A DNA stretch of 64,000 nucleotides from contig NZ_QKZV01000007.1 in the NCBI RefSeq assembly GCF_003254115.1, forward strand, positions 124,001-188,000. Direction: 5' to 3'. The notes below the pieces were generated by a model, which saw only the letters and a list, made by a program, of their open reading frames with translations, was not told the origin of the DNA and searched no databases. Of the stretch, positions 17,918 through 26,797 are shown piece by piece; position 1 is the first letter of the stretch, and every line of letters starts with the position of its first letter. The position numbers and the translations under genes were made by a program. This DNA comes from Hydrotalea sandarakina (GTDB lineage Bacteria; Bacteroidota; Bacteroidia; Chitinophagales; Chitinophagaceae).

Positions 17918-19159
17918 TTAAGCAACTTTCAACATGCCCAGTTTGCTTTTGCTAAACATTTGTTTTGCATAAGCTAAATCAACATGAAATTCCTTTTGTT
18001 TGCTGCCCGGCAATTCAAACATGGCATCAGTTAATATACTTTCGCAAATACTTCTTAATGCCCGGGCACCGAGTTTATATTCCAATGCTTTTTCAACCAT
18101 AAAATCATACACTTCATCATCAATGGTAAGCGTTATATTTTCTAATTCAAATAAACGTTTGTATTGTTTTACCAAAGCATTTTTCGGTTCAGTTAAAATG
18201 TTGCGAAGCGTAGCCTTGTCCAAAGGATCTAAGTGCGTTACAACCGGTAAACGACCGAGTAGTTCAGGTATTAATCCAAAACTTTTTAAATCTTGTGCGC
18301 TAACAAATTGTAATAAGTTATTTTTCTTTTGTTCTTGGTCTAACTTATCTACATTAAAGCCGATGGCATTGGTATTAATTCTTCTGGCAATTATTTTATC
18401 AATACCATCAAATGCGCCACCACAAATGAATAAAATGTTCTTAGTATCAATTTTAATCATTTTTTGTTCAGGATGCTTTCTTCCGCCTTGTGGAGGTACC
18501 AGCACTTCTGTTCCTTCTAACATTTTTAATAAGCCTTGTTGTACCCCTTCGCCACTTACATCACGGGTAATGGAAGGGTTATCACCTTTACGGGCAATTT
18601 TATCAATTTCATCAACATATACAATTCCTTTTTCGGCAGCATTTACATCATAATTACAATTTTGTAATAATCGGGTAAGCATACTTTCAACGTCTTCACC
18701 TACATAGCCGGCTTCTGTAAATACAGTGGCATCAACAATGGCAAAAGGTACGTTTAGCATTTTAGCAATAGTTTTTGCCAGCAATGTTTTACCTGTACCG
18801 GTTTCGCCAATCATGATGATATTGCTTTTATCAATTTCAATATCATCGGCTTGTGTTTTTTGTGTAATGCGTTTATAATGATTGTAAACAGCAACACTCA
18901 AAACTTTTTTAGCCTCGTCCTGGCCAATTACATATTCATCTAAAAACTTTTTTATTTCGGTTGGTTTCTTAACGGCAATTTTATTATTGCTATTAAAAGT
19001 TTGTGGTGTGTTATTATCTTTTAATTCTTGTGCAATAATTTCTTGTGCATGTTCAATACAATTTTCACATATATGCGCTTCCTGGCCGGCAATTAAAATC
19101 TTTACCTCGGCCCTGCTTCTACCACAAAATGAACAATGTAAGTGTGATTGTTTAGCCAT
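17918..19159 (-). CDS. clpX: ClpX, ATP-dependent unfoldase of the ClpXP protease
   Basis: This 413-residue AAA+ unfoldase feeds proteins into ClpP. The N-terminal zinc-binding domain has four cysteines (HCSFCGRSR and [10 protein letters not shown]). The AAA+ core shows Walker [14 protein letters not shown], Walker [13 protein letters not shown] and sensor elements ([13 protein letters not shown]). The ClpP-contacting loop appears as LGARALRS nearby and an IGF-type tripeptide in NAIGFNVD. I chose the ATG at 19159: it directly precedes the zinc domain, and upstream codons would fall in the leader. A consensus -7 element lies about 90 bases upstream. Two clpP genes lie just upstream. Confidence 0.96.
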   Translation of the reverse strand: MAKQSHLHCSFCGRSRAEVKILIAGQEAHICENCIEHAQEIIAQELKDNNTPQTFNSNNKIAVKKPTEIKKFLDEYVIGQDEAKKVLSVAVYNHYKRITQKTQADDIEIDKSNIIMIGETGTGKTLLAKTIAKMLNVPFAIVDATVFTEAGYVGEDVESMLTRLLQNCNYDVNAAEKGIVYVDEIDKIARKGDNPSITRDVSGEGVQQGLLKMLEGTEVLVPPQGGRKHPEQKMIKIDTKNILFICGGAFDGIDKIIARRINTNAIGFNVDKLDQEQKKNNLLQFVSAQDLKSFGLIPELLGRLPVVTHLDPLDKATLRNILTEPKNALVKQYKRLFELENITLTIDDEVYDFMVEKALEYKLGARALRSICESILTDAMFELPGSKQKEFHVDLAYAKQMFSKSKLGMLKVA

Positions 19160-19244
19160 AATACAAAGTTTACTTGTTTTAAAGGCTTCATTTTCGCTAT
19201 TAAAACAAAAATATAACCCTTTTTCAAGGGTTGTAATTGAAAAG

Positions 19245-19252
19245 CAAAGGTA
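19245..19252 (-). promoter_or_regulatory. Candidate -7 element for clpX
   Basis: On the minus strand TACCTTTG fits TAnnTTTG exactly. It lies in the 159-base clpP-clpX gap and would give a leader of about 80 bases. That leader contains a hairpin (AACCCTT / AAGGGTT, 19215-19232). It suggests clpX can be expressed independently of the clpP pair. Confidence 0.5.
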
Positions 19253-19318
19253 CAATATAGTTTATAGCCGTTTCGTTAAAAGTGATGAACTGCTATTTTA
19301 TTCGTTAGGGATGTTCAA

Positions 19319-19957
19319 CTATATTTTAGTAAGTACTGCATCAACAATGCCATAAGCTACTGCTTCGTTGGCATCCATCCAATAATCGCGATCAAAATCT
19401 TTCATGATTTGATCTACAGTTTTTCCACAGTTTTCAGCTAAAATTTTAGCACCCAGGTCTTTGGTTTTTTTCATTTGTTCTGCCTGAATTTCTATATCGG
19501 CTGATGTAGCTTGAAAATAACCGCTTAAGCTGGGCTGATGTATCATTACTTCGCCATGCGGATAAATAAAACGTTTTCCTTTTTTTCCTGCACTTAAAAG
19601 TATAGAGCCCATGCTTGCTGCTAAGCCCATACAAATGGTGCTGATGGGAGATTGAATTAATTGTATGGTGTCATAAATTACCATGCCGCTTGTTACAACA
19701 CCACCGGGACTATTAATGTACAATTTAATTTCTTCACCCGGTTTATCTGCATCTAATAACAAAATTTTACTCACTAAATCTCTGGCACTTTTATCATCAA
19801 CAGGGCCCCATAAATAAACTGCTCTTTTTTCAAAAAACAGTTTTTCCATTTTCTTCATCATTTGCGGACTCATGGGTTCCTTTTCTTCCTTGCTGTTGTC
19901 TTCGTCGCCCTCTTCGTTGTTTAAATAAGGATTGATTAAATATTTATTGTAAATCAT
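19319..19957 (-). CDS. clpP: ClpP protease subunit, paralog 2
   Basis: This 212-residue serine peptidase subunit forms the Clp degradation chamber. The catalytic triad is intact: serine in GLAASMGS, histidine in MIHQPSL and aspartate in DFDRDYWM. Residues about 12-30 form an acidic N-terminal extension (NNEEGDEDNSKEEKE) that its neighbour lacks. It lies 42 bases after the other clpP gene and probably shares its transcript. Two ClpP types can form mixed rings in some bacteria. Whether they do here is unknown. Confidence 0.93.
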   Translation of the reverse strand: MIYNKYLINPYLNNEEGDEDNSKEEKEPMSPQMMKKMEKLFFEKRAVYLWGPVDDKSARDLVSKILLLDADKPGEEIKLYINSPGGVVTSGMVIYDTIQLIQSPISTICMGLAASMGSILLSAGKKGKRFIYPHGEVMIHQPSLSGYFQATSADIEIQAEQMKKTKDLGAKILAENCGKTVDQIMKDFDRDYWMDANEAVAYGIVDAVLTKI

Positions 19958-19999
19958 AATTTTTTAATGTTTGTAAACTTGAAATGAAAAATGAAAAGC

Positions 20000-20695
20000 T
20001 TAACCTTTTTTATCTTTTTTGGGATTGCGAATTAGTACTTCATCTACCAATCCATAATCTTTTGCATCCTGAGCAGTCATCCAGAAATCACGGTCGCAAT
20101 CTTTTGCCACAACATCAACTGTTTTGCCGGTATGTTCTGCAATTACTTCGTACAATTCCTGTTTTAGCTTTTTTATTTCACGGGCAGTAATTTCAATATC
20201 GGTAGCCTGGCCGCCAATTGAACCACTGGGTTGATGTAACATAATACGACTGTGTTTAAGTGCAGTACGTTTTCCTTTTACCCCTGCACATAATAATACA
20301 GCTCCCATACTTGCCGCTACGCCTGTGCAAATAGTTGAAACATCGGGTGTTACAAACTGCATGGTATCGTAAATGCCCATTCCGGCATAAACACTGCCCC
20401 CGGGGCTGTTAATATACATTTGTATATCGCGGGTACGATCGGTGCTGTCTAAAAATAACAATTGTGCGGTAACAATATTGGCCACATAATCATCAATGGG
20501 TTCACCCAAGAAAATGATTCTATCCATCATTAAACGGCTAAAAACATCCATTTGGGCAACATTCAATGAACGTTCTTCTATAATGTAAGGCGTTAATGCT
20601 GTTGGATTAAAATGATTACGAAAATTATGGAGTGTGGCACTGCTGATTTTTCGGTGCTTTATGGCATATTGCTCAAATTCTTTTTGTAAGTCCAT
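20000..20695 (-). CDS. clpP: ClpP protease subunit, paralog 1
   Basis: This 231-residue ClpP has the triad in GVAASMGAV (Ser), IMLHQPSG (His) and DCDRDFWM (Asp). The canonical N-terminal region is conserved (FSRLMMDRIIFLGEPIDDY, where the first strand begins). It is the promoter-proximal gene of clpP-clpP-clpX. The usual upstream partner, trigger factor, is absent. It is the more canonical of the two paralogs. Confidence 0.94.
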   Translation of the reverse strand: MDLQKEFEQYAIKHRKISSATLHNFRNHFNPTALTPYIIEERSLNVAQMDVFSRLMMDRIIFLGEPIDDYVANIVTAQLLFLDSTDRTRDIQMYINSPGGSVYAGMGIYDTMQFVTPDVSTICTGVAASMGAVLLCAGVKGKRTALKHSRIMLHQPSGSIGGQATDIEITAREIKKLKQELYEVIAEHTGKTVDVVAKDCDRDFWMTAQDAKDYGLVDEVLIRNPKKDKKG

Positions 20696-20762
20696 GTGCT
20701 AATATTTTTAATGAAGATAAGGGTTTACCTAGTTCAAATACCATGCAAAACCTGTAATGCGA

Positions 20763-20770
20763 CAAAATTA
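20763..20770 (-). promoter_or_regulatory. Candidate -7 element for the clpP-clpP(-clpX) unit
   Basis: TAATTTTG on the minus strand fits TAnnTTTG and lies 68 bases upstream of the first clpP start. There is no clear -33 TTG. Confidence 0.45.
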
Positions 20771-20983
20771 CAGTTTGTTTGCTCTGTTTAAAAAAAATAA
20801 AAAAACTTTAAACAATTTTCTGAAATATTGGTTAGTAATGCATAGTAAGCTATTTTTGGTGTTTGATTGAATAAATTAAACCGGCTTTCTTAATCATGAG
20901 CCACTTGGTCAGCACACTTCTGATACAGTGCTCATAAATTGATTTTCTTAAAGTGTTTTATCAATGCTAAAAGTGTTGCATAC

Positions 20984-20998
20984 GATTGTAGTACAATC
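20984..20998. promoter_or_regulatory. 15-bp palindrome upstream of queD-folE
   Basis: GATTGTA-G-TACAATC is a perfect 7-bp inverted repeat with one central base. A TTTTGCG tract that could be part of a -7 element follows immediately. It lies 46-60 bases before the queD start, so an operator role is possible. Confidence 0.35.
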
Positions 20999-21043
20999 TT
21001 TTGCGTTGTGTGTTGATAGAAAATGGTATAACGAAGAAAGAAT

Positions 21044-21463
21044 ATGATGGATTTGAATAAAGTGGCCATTTACAGAAAGGAACATTTTAATGCAGCACAC
21101 CGTTTGCACAATGCTAATTGGAGTGATGAAAAAAATGCTGAAATTTTTGGGTTATGTAATAACAAAAATTTCCATGGTCATAATTATGAATTAATTGTGA
21201 AAGTAACGGGCATACCCGATGCTAATACGGGTTATGTTATAGATACAAAGGTGTTAAGCACCATTATTAAAGAAGAAGTGTTAAACCGATTTGATCATAA
21301 AAATTTGAATTTAGATACGGTTTATTTTAAAGAATTAAATCCTACAGCCGAAAACATAGCAAAGGTAATTTATCAGTTGCTGCGTAATAAGCTGGACGAA
21401 AATTTAGAGTTAAAAATATTTTTATATGAAACCGAGCGAAATTATGTCGAGTATCCAGCTTAA
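21044..21463 (+). CDS. queD: 6-carboxytetrahydropterin synthase / 6-pyruvoyltetrahydropterin synthase family
   Basis: This 139-residue T-fold enzyme converts dihydroneopterin triphosphate to a 6-substituted tetrahydropterin, the second step of queuosine biosynthesis. Zinc ligands are the histidine in HFNAAHRL and the pair in NFHGHNYEL, with the catalytic cysteine in GLCNNKN. The next gene, folE, makes its substrate from GTP, so the pair forms a short pathway unit. Its last 38 bases overlap folE if folE uses its first ATG. A pterin role other than queuosine cannot be excluded. Confidence 0.9.
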   Translation: MMDLNKVAIYRKEHFNAAHRLHNANWSDEKNAEIFGLCNNKNFHGHNYELIVKVTGIPDANTGYVIDTKVLSTIIKEEVLNRFDHKNLNLDTVYFKELNPTAENIAKVIYQLLRNKLDENLELKIFLYETERNYVEYPA

Positions 21464-22145
21464 TGGCAAAAACATTGCCTTAACAGATGTTTTGGTAGAT
21501 GAAATGGGCGACAACCACGTGCAAACTTCGGTAGATACACCATTGCGCAATGATGCATTTGTATTATCAGATGAAGATAAAATAAAAGCCATTGAAAAAC
21601 ATTTTAGGGCTATTATGGAAGTTTTGGGTTTAGATTTAAACGATGATAGTTTAAAAGGTACACCCAAACGCGTAGCAAAAATGTATGTTAAGGAAATATT
21701 CAAAGGCTTAAATCCCGAGAATATGCCCAAAGTAACGTTGTTTAACAATAGTTACCATTACAATCAAATGCTGGTTGAAAAAAATATTTCTTTTTACAGT
21801 AATTGCGAACACCATTTTGTTCCCATCATTGGTCGTGCACATGTTGCATATATTAGTAATGGGAAAGTAATTGGTTTAAGCAAGCTTAATAGAATTGTAA
21901 ATTATTTTGCCAAACGTCCACAGGTGCAAGAAAGACTTACCATGCAAATTGGTACTGCACTTCAAAAAATATTAGGTACTCAGGATGTTGCTGTGGTAAT
22001 TGATGCAAAACATTTATGTGTTGCCAGCAGGGGAATTGAAGACGACACCTCAACCACTGTTACTTCATTTTATGAAGGCAAGTTTAAAGAAGAAGCTACT
22101 CGTTCCGAGTTCTTAAAATATTTAGAATTACACACGAAGGTTTAA
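21426..22145 (+). CDS. folE: GTP cyclohydrolase I
   Basis: This 239-residue enzyme opens GTP to dihydroneopterin triphosphate for folate and 7-deazapurine synthesis. Zinc ligands are visible: the cysteine and histidine in NCEHHFVPIIGRAHVAY and the cysteine in KHLCVASRGI. The active-site region STTVTSFYEG is near the end. ATGs at 21426 and 21444 are both possible starts, and both overlap queD. A strong terminator follows about 25 bases after the stop. Confidence 0.95.
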   Translation: MKPSEIMSSIQLNGKNIALTDVLVDEMGDNHVQTSVDTPLRNDAFVLSDEDKIKAIEKHFRAIMEVLGLDLNDDSLKGTPKRVAKMYVKEIFKGLNPENMPKVTLFNNSYHYNQMLVEKNISFYSNCEHHFVPIIGRAHVAYISNGKVIGLSKLNRIVNYFAKRPQVQERLTMQIGTALQKILGTQDVAVVIDAKHLCVASRGIEDDTSTTVTSFYEGKFKEEATRSEFLKYLELHTKV

Positions 22146-22169
22146 GCAAGAAAAGCCCTTATGCACTTG

Positions 22170-22195
22170 GCCGGTTAGTAATAACCGGCTTTTTT
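22170..22195 (+). terminator. Intrinsic terminator after queD-folE
   Basis: The stem GCCGGTTA (22170-22177), loop GTAA and TAACCGGC (22182-22189) are followed by six T residues. Confidence 0.9.
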
Positions 22196-22271
22196 ATGTT
22201 TGTGATAATGAATTGAAACAACTTTTCAAATCGTTAAAACAAACTTATTACATTTATTTACCTATACTTGC

Positions 22272-22299
22272 ATTGCCATTGTGGCAATAATTGTACAAT
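22272..22299. promoter_or_regulatory. Two adjacent palindromes upstream of fabD
   Basis: ATTGCCA-TTG-TGGCAAT (22272-22288) is followed at once by ATTGTACAAT (22290-22299). Both are perfect inverted repeats. They lie 43-70 bases before the fabD ATG and could be operators for a fatty-acid regulator. A TATACTTG sequence just upstream (22264-22271) resembles a -7 element with one mismatch. Confidence 0.4.
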
Positions 22300-22341
22300 A
22301 CATTCATTACGTATAATAAATCGATAAAAAAAAATAGGAAT

Positions 22342-23232
22342 ATGAAACATGCTTACGTATTTCCCGGCCAAGGCGCTCAGTTTAGTGGAATGGGTAAAAG
22401 TTTATATGAACAACATGCCATAGCAAAAGAAATGTTTGAAAATGCCAATGATATTTTGGGTTTTCGTATCAGTGACATCATGTTTACCGGAAGTGATGAT
22501 GCGTTGAAGCAAACCAATGTAACGCAACCTGCTGTTTTTTTGCATGCAGTAATAGCTTATGCTACAGTTACCGATGCGCATCCCGATATGGTAGCAGGCC
22601 ATTCTTTAGGCGAATTTTCAGCTTTAGTTGCTAACAAGGTTTTAAGTTTTGAAGATGCACTAAAATTGGTAGCTATTCGTGCCAATGCCATGCAAAAAGC
22701 TTGCGAACAAAAGCCATCTACTATGGCAGCCATTTTGGCATTGCCCGATGAGCAAGTAGAAGCTATTTGTGCACAGGTGCAAAATGAAACAGGAGAAGTT
22801 GTAGTGGCCGCTAATTATAATTGTCCCGGACAGTTGGTTATTAGTGGCAGTTTAAAAGGTGTGGAGGTAGCTTGTGAGCGAATGAAAGCAGCCGGTGCTA
22901 AACGTGCTTTAATATTACCGGTTGGCGGTGCTTTTCATTCACCCTTAATGGAGCCTGCCCGTCAGGAGCTGGCGCAAGCTATTCAAACAACACAATTTAA
23001 TGAGCCCATTTGCCCTATTTATCAAAATGTTGTAGCACAAGCGGTAAATGATGCTAACAGCATAAAACAGAATTTAATTGCACAACTAACCGGCGCTGTT
23101 AAATGGACGCAAAGTGTTGAAGCCATGGTAGCCGACGGTGCTACTCATTTTACTGAAGTGGGACCCGGAAAGGTTTTGCAGGGATTAATTCAAAAAATTG
23201 CCAAAAATGTAACAGTTGACGGAATTAGTTAA
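22342..23232 (+). CDS. fabD: Malonyl-CoA:ACP transacylase
   Basis: This 296-residue enzyme loads malonyl units onto acyl carrier protein for fatty-acid synthesis. The N-terminus YVFPGQGAQFSGMG, nucleophile serine in GHSLGEFSA (about residue 88) and histidine in GGAFHSPLM (about 196) are intact. I chose the ATG at 22342, which directly precedes the conserved first strand. An earlier in-frame start would add 17 unrelated residues. The gene is monocistronic, with terminators on both sides. Confidence 0.95.
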   Translation: MKHAYVFPGQGAQFSGMGKSLYEQHAIAKEMFENANDILGFRISDIMFTGSDDALKQTNVTQPAVFLHAVIAYATVTDAHPDMVAGHSLGEFSALVANKVLSFEDALKLVAIRANAMQKACEQKPSTMAAILALPDEQVEAICAQVQNETGEVVVAANYNCPGQLVISGSLKGVEVACERMKAAGAKRALILPVGGAFHSPLMEPARQELAQAIQTTQFNEPICPIYQNVVAQAVNDANSIKQNLIAQLTGAVKWTQSVEAMVADGATHFTEVGPGKVLQGLIQKIAKNVTVDGIS

Positions 23233-23250
23233 GAAAATAACAATAAACAC

Positions 23251-23286
23251 AAATGGGCATCCGTTATTTATTTCGGATGCCCATTT
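23251..23286. terminator. Bidirectional terminator between fabD and the GNAT gene
   Basis: AAATGGGCATCCG (23251-23263) pairs with CGGATGCCCATTT (23274-23286), and T residues follow. The convergent genes share it. Confidence 0.88.
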
Positions 23287-23288
23287 TT

Positions 23289-23738
23289 TTAAAAAGTTAT
23301 TGAGCAATTAATCCATTCGTCATCTAAGTCGGCATTGTATTTTTTATAAAACGCAATAGCAGGTTTATTCCAGTTTAATACTTGCCATACCATGCCATGT
23401 AATTTTTTTTCTTTTGCTTCTTCAATCAGCCTGTTAAATAACAGGGTGCCAATGTTCTTACCACGCATTTTTTCTGTAACTAAAATATCTTCTAAATACA
23501 TACGTTGACCTTTCCAGGTGCTATAACGAATATAGTAAAGCGCAAATGCTTCTACTACACCATCTACTTCGGCTACGAAAGCCCACCATACAGGCTTTTC
23601 CCCAAATCCGCTTTCTTCAAAATGTGATAATGTAACAGTTACTTCTTGCGGTGCTTTTTCAAATTCGGCCAACTCTTGAATAAGTTCTAATAATCTGGCA
23701 CAATCTTTACGTTCCGCTTTTCTAATCAATATATTCAT
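23289..23738 (-). CDS. GNAT N-acetyltransferase, spermidine/spermine acetyltransferase-like
   Basis: This 149-residue acetyl-CoA-dependent acetyltransferase matches diamine/polyamine acetyltransferases across the middle: ALYYIRYSTWKGQRMYLEDI, then the acetyl-CoA pyrophosphate loop MRGKNIGTLLF, and a final VLNWNKPAIAFYKKYNA. The true substrate may be a polyamine, thialysine or another amine. It starts 4 bases after the PLP-enzyme gene on the same strand, so the two are very likely co-transcribed. Confidence 0.85.
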   Translation of the reverse strand: MNILIRKAERKDCARLLELIQELAEFEKAPQEVTVTLSHFEESGFGEKPVWWAFVAEVDGVVEAFALYYIRYSTWKGQRMYLEDILVTEKMRGKNIGTLLFNRLIEEAKEKKLHGMVWQVLNWNKPAIAFYKKYNADLDDEWINCSITF

Positions 23739-23742
23739 AATA

Positions 23743-24966
23743 TTAACTTAAGGCTTGTTCAAAATCTTTTAAAATATCTTCTACATTTTCAACGCCAACA
23801 CTTAAACGTATTAAACCATCGGTAATACCGAATTTTAATCTTTCTTCTTTACTAACACCTCTATGGCTCATACTGGCCGGATGTGAAAGCAGCGTATCTA
23901 ATGTTCCCAATGAAATGGCTCTTACACACATTTGTAATTTGTCAATAAATTTTTTTCCTGCTTCTAAACCGCCTTTTACTTCAAAGCTCATTAATGCACC
24001 GGGATGTTTCATTTGTTTATTGGCAATGGAATAATCCGGATGACTGGGCAATCCTGCATAATTTACTTTTTCAATGGCAGGATGTTGGTCTAAAAATTCA
24101 GCAACTGTTTTGGCATTGCTGCAATGGCGTTGCATTCTCAGTTCTAATGTTTTTAATCCATTCATCAATAAAAATGCATCAAAAGGATTGCTATTGCCAC
24201 CTAATAATACTTGCCATTTCCAAGCTTGCGTATTCATGAACTCAATATCTTTCCCAATTAATACACCACCAATGGCAGTGCCATGGCCATTTAAAAATTT
24301 AGTAGTTGAATGAAAAACAAAATCGACACCGTATTTAAATGGTTGCTGCAAATAAGGTGTTGCAAAAGTATTGTCAACTGATATTTTTTTATGGTATTGT
24401 TTGGCTATTTGTGTAACAGCGGCAATATCAACACACTGAATGGTGGGGTTAGCAGGTGTTTCAATATGAATCAGTTTAATGTGCGGATTGGTTTTTAATA
24501 CTTCCTCTACTTGTTGTAAATTTCTTAAGTCAACAATAATTGTTTCAATGCCGGCATTGTGTAACACTTTCAACATTAGTTCATACGTTCCACCATATAG
24601 TGAGTAGTGCGAAAGAACAGCATCACCGGCTTTAAGTGTACTCATAAATAAGGTTGTCATGGCTGCCTGCCCACTGGCATGTAATAATGCTTTTAATTGT
24701 AACGGTGTGCCATTGCTGTTATTCAATCCAAATGCTTCCAATGCTGCAATGGTTTCCTCAGCGGCAGTAAACGTAGGATTACCCCAACGACCATATATTC
24801 TTGATTTATCATCGCCTGCAAATCTTTCCATACCTGCTTCTGCCGTGGGAAAAGTGAATGTTGAAGTGGCATAAATAGGAGTAATGTGTGCAAATTCCGC
24901 ATTTTCATGTTCATTGCAATGTAAAGCTAATGAGCTGATGCCACTGTATGGGAAATTAGGTTTCAT
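23743..24966 (-). CDS. Trans-sulfuration PLP enzyme (cystathionine gamma-synthase / gamma-lyase family)
   Basis: This 407-residue Cys/Met-metabolism PLP enzyme has the lysine that binds PLP in HSTTKFLNGHG, the substrate and cofactor loops SRIYGRWGNPT and SHYSLYGGTYEL, and SVDNTFATPYLQQP. The position after LYG is glycine, not the cysteine of classic methionine gamma-lyases, which favours cystathionine synthase or lyase. I chose the ATG at 24966. An in-frame ATG at 24996 lies on top of a TATTTTTG -7 element (24994-25001), so transcripts should start after it. It is co-transcribed with the acetyltransferase. Confidence 0.88.
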   Translation of the reverse strand: MKPNFPYSGISSLALHCNEHENAEFAHITPIYATSTFTFPTAEAGMERFAGDDKSRIYGRWGNPTFTAAEETIAALEAFGLNNSNGTPLQLKALLHASGQAAMTTLFMSTLKAGDAVLSHYSLYGGTYELMLKVLHNAGIETIIVDLRNLQQVEEVLKTNPHIKLIHIETPANPTIQCVDIAAVTQIAKQYHKKISVDNTFATPYLQQPFKYGVDFVFHSTTKFLNGHGTAIGGVLIGKDIEFMNTQAWKWQVLLGGNSNPFDAFLLMNGLKTLELRMQRHCSNAKTVAEFLDQHPAIEKVNYAGLPSHPDYSIANKQMKHPGALMSFEVKGGLEAGKKFIDKLQMCVRAISLGTLDTLLSHPASMSHRGVSKEERLKFGITDGLIRLSVGVENVEDILKDFEQALS

Positions 24967-24993
24967 TGTAAAGTTATTTATAGGTGTATTCAA

Positions 24994-25001
24994 CAAAAAT
25001 A
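24994..25001 (-). promoter_or_regulatory. Candidate -7 element for the PLP-enzyme/GNAT operon
   Basis: TATTTTTG on the minus strand fits TAnnTTTG. The predicted transcription start near 24988 lies inside the longer possible reading frame and supports the ATG at 24966 as the real start. Confidence 0.5.
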
Positions 25002-25106
25002 ACCACCATTTATAACTTGTTTCTATTTTTTTGATGAATACGTGTTAATCAAACTTTTTGAAAAGTATTGTAATGTTTAATTTAGTATTCATTAAATATC
25101 TAGATT

Positions 25107-25598
25107 ATGCAAACAATGATTGCAGATTATGCTGCATACAATCAATGGGCCAATGATGTTCTTTTGAAGGTTGTTAAAACATTAGATGCTTCTCAACAGC
25201 AAAAGGAAATTATCAGCAGTTTTCCCAGCGTATATAGTACTTTATTGCATGTATTGAGTGCTGAAACAATTTGGTGGCAACGTATGCACAATGAACCACA
25301 AACCGCATGGACGTTAAAGGATGCAGGCTTAAGCTGTGAGGCAATCTTAGATGGCATTTTGCGGCAAGATAAATTGTGGGCTGAATGGGTAACCACCCTG
25401 CAAACCGAACAATTACAATCTATGATGGGCTATAAAACTTCCAAGCAAGAATATTTTGAGCAGCCTTTATGGGAAATATTAATGCATTTGTTTAATCATA
25501 GTACTTATCATAGAGGGCAGTTAGTAACTATGTTACGACAATTGGGTATAACACAACTGCCCGGCACCGATTTTATATTGTGGTGTAGAAACAAATAG
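25107..25598 (+). CDS. DinB-family protein
   Basis: This 163-residue four-helix-bundle protein belongs to the DinB/YfiT superfamily of metal-dependent thiol- or substrate-modifying proteins. The three metal-ligand histidines are apparent: one in LLHVLSAETIWW (about residue 48) and two in FNHSTYHRGQ (about 130-135). The reaction is unknown. The gene stands alone. In this family some members use bacillithiol or mycothiol, but nothing here points to one. Confidence 0.85.
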   Translation: MQTMIADYAAYNQWANDVLLKVVKTLDASQQQKEIISSFPSVYSTLLHVLSAETIWWQRMHNEPQTAWTLKDAGLSCEAILDGILRQDKLWAEWVTTLQTEQLQSMMGYKTSKQEYFEQPLWEILMHLFNHSTYHRGQLVTMLRQLGITQLPGTDFILWCRNK

Positions 25599-25678
25599 GG
25601 CAATCAATGCCCAATGATTCATTGATTACCCATTAAAATTGCTTTGAAATAAGCAGTTTTATAAAATTTTTGTCTGTA

Positions 25679-26668
25679 TTAATATGCCCATTTTAACCAA
25701 ATGGCACCCCAGGTAAAACCACCTCCGAAAGCAGATAAAATTACGTTATCGCCTTTGTGTAGTTTATGTTCCCATTCCCATAAACACAAGGGTATGGTAG
25801 CGGCAGTGGTATTGCCATAACGTTGTATATTAATCATTACTTTGTCTTTGTCTAACCCCATTCTATTGGCCGTTGCATCAATAATTCTAAGGTTGGCCTG
25901 GTGTGGAACCAGCCAAGCAATATCATTGGCAGTAAGGTTATTTCGTTCCATAATTTCGGCACTCACATCAGCCATTCCTTTAACGGCAAATTTAAAAACG
26001 ACTTGTCCTTCCTGGTAGGCAAAGTGTTCTTTTGCCAATACGGTTTCAACAGTTGCAGGCTTTAGTGAGCCACCGGCTTTCATATGCAGGTATTTAGCAC
26101 CTGAACCATCACTGCGCAAAATGCTATCTCTAATACCCAATTCTTCAGTAGTTGGTTCTAATAAAACGGCACCGGCGCCATCGCCAAAAATAATGCAGGT
26201 AGCACGGTCGGTATAATCAATAATAGCACTCATTTTATCAACCCCAACAACAATTACTTTTTTATAACGTCCGCTTTCAATAAAACTGGTACCGGTTGTT
26301 AAGGCATATAAAAAGCCGCTGCAGGCGGCACTTAAATCAAATCCCCATGCATTGGTGGCGCCAATTTTATCGGCAATAATATTAGCAGTTGCCGGAAAAA
26401 CCATATCAGGCGTAACGGTAGCACAAATAATGCAATCAATATCCGTAGGTTGTAAATTACGTTTTTGTAAAATTTGTTGAATTGCAGGAACAGCCATATC
26501 GCTGCTGGCTTTACCGGGTTCTTTCAATATTCTGCGTTCTTCAATTCCGGTTCGGGTTCTAATCCATTCATCATTGGTATCAACCATTTTTTCTAAATCA
26601 AAATTGGTTAATTTGGTTTCCGGTACATAACCACCTACTGCGGTAATTGCGGCTGAAATCTTGCTCAT
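25679..26668 (-). CDS. fabH: Beta-ketoacyl-ACP synthase III
   Basis: This 329-residue thiolase-fold enzyme condenses acyl-CoA with malonyl-ACP to start fatty-acid chains. The Cys-His-Asn triad is intact: [24 protein letters not shown] and [12 protein letters not shown]. The gene is not next to plsX or rpmF here, where fabH is often found, but fabD lies 2.4 kb away on the other strand. A branched or straight primer preference cannot be read from sequence. Confidence 0.94.
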   Translation of the reverse strand: MSKISAAITAVGGYVPETKLTNFDLEKMVDTNDEWIRTRTGIEERRILKEPGKASSDMAVPAIQQILQKRNLQPTDIDCIICATVTPDMVFPATANIIADKIGATNAWGFDLSAACSGFLYALTTGTSFIESGRYKKVIVVGVDKMSAIIDYTDRATCIIFGDGAGAVLLEPTTEELGIRDSILRSDGSGAKYLHMKAGGSLKPATVETVLAKEHFAYQEGQVVFKFAVKGMADVSAEIMERNNLTANDIAWLVPHQANLRIIDATANRMGLDKDKVMINIQRYGNTTAATIPLCLWEWEHKLHKGDNVILSAFGGGFTWGAIWLKWAY

Positions 26669-26797
26669 ATAAAAAAATGAATTCTTTATTCGGTAAAAAA
26701 TAACCGCAAATATCTGGTTTTATTTTAGAATGCCATCATATTTGCCTATTTGTACCCTTCAATTTGAATGAAAACCCTATTTTTGAACCGGTTAATT

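Larger units (their letters stand above)
20696..21043. other. 348-base divergent intergenic region between clpP and queD
   Basis: No gene fits here. It holds a -7 element for clpP on the minus strand (20763-20770), a poly-A/T stretch (20785-20820), an imperfect long hairpin (ATGAGC...GCTCAT, 20896-20935) and a 15-bp palindrome (20984-20998) upstream of queD. I looked for preQ1 and tetrahydrofolate riboswitch folds in front of queD-folE and saw neither. Confidence 0.6.

Noticed and set aside
18000-18653. 217-codon open frame antisense to clpX
   Set aside because: It lies wholly opposite the conserved clpX reading frame, has no family resemblance and no promoter. It is a shadow frame.
20896-20935. 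Long hairpin upstream of queD as a preQ1 or tetrahydrofolate riboswitch
   Set aside because: The stem is imperfect with several bulges. The conserved loop and pseudoknot bases of either class are absent. It lies over 100 bases from the start codon without an anti-terminator.
25598-25631. Stem-loop after the DinB gene as a terminator
   Set aside because: The 12-bp stem has one mismatch and no T-tract follows on either strand. It may be a weak shared terminator but cannot be called one.
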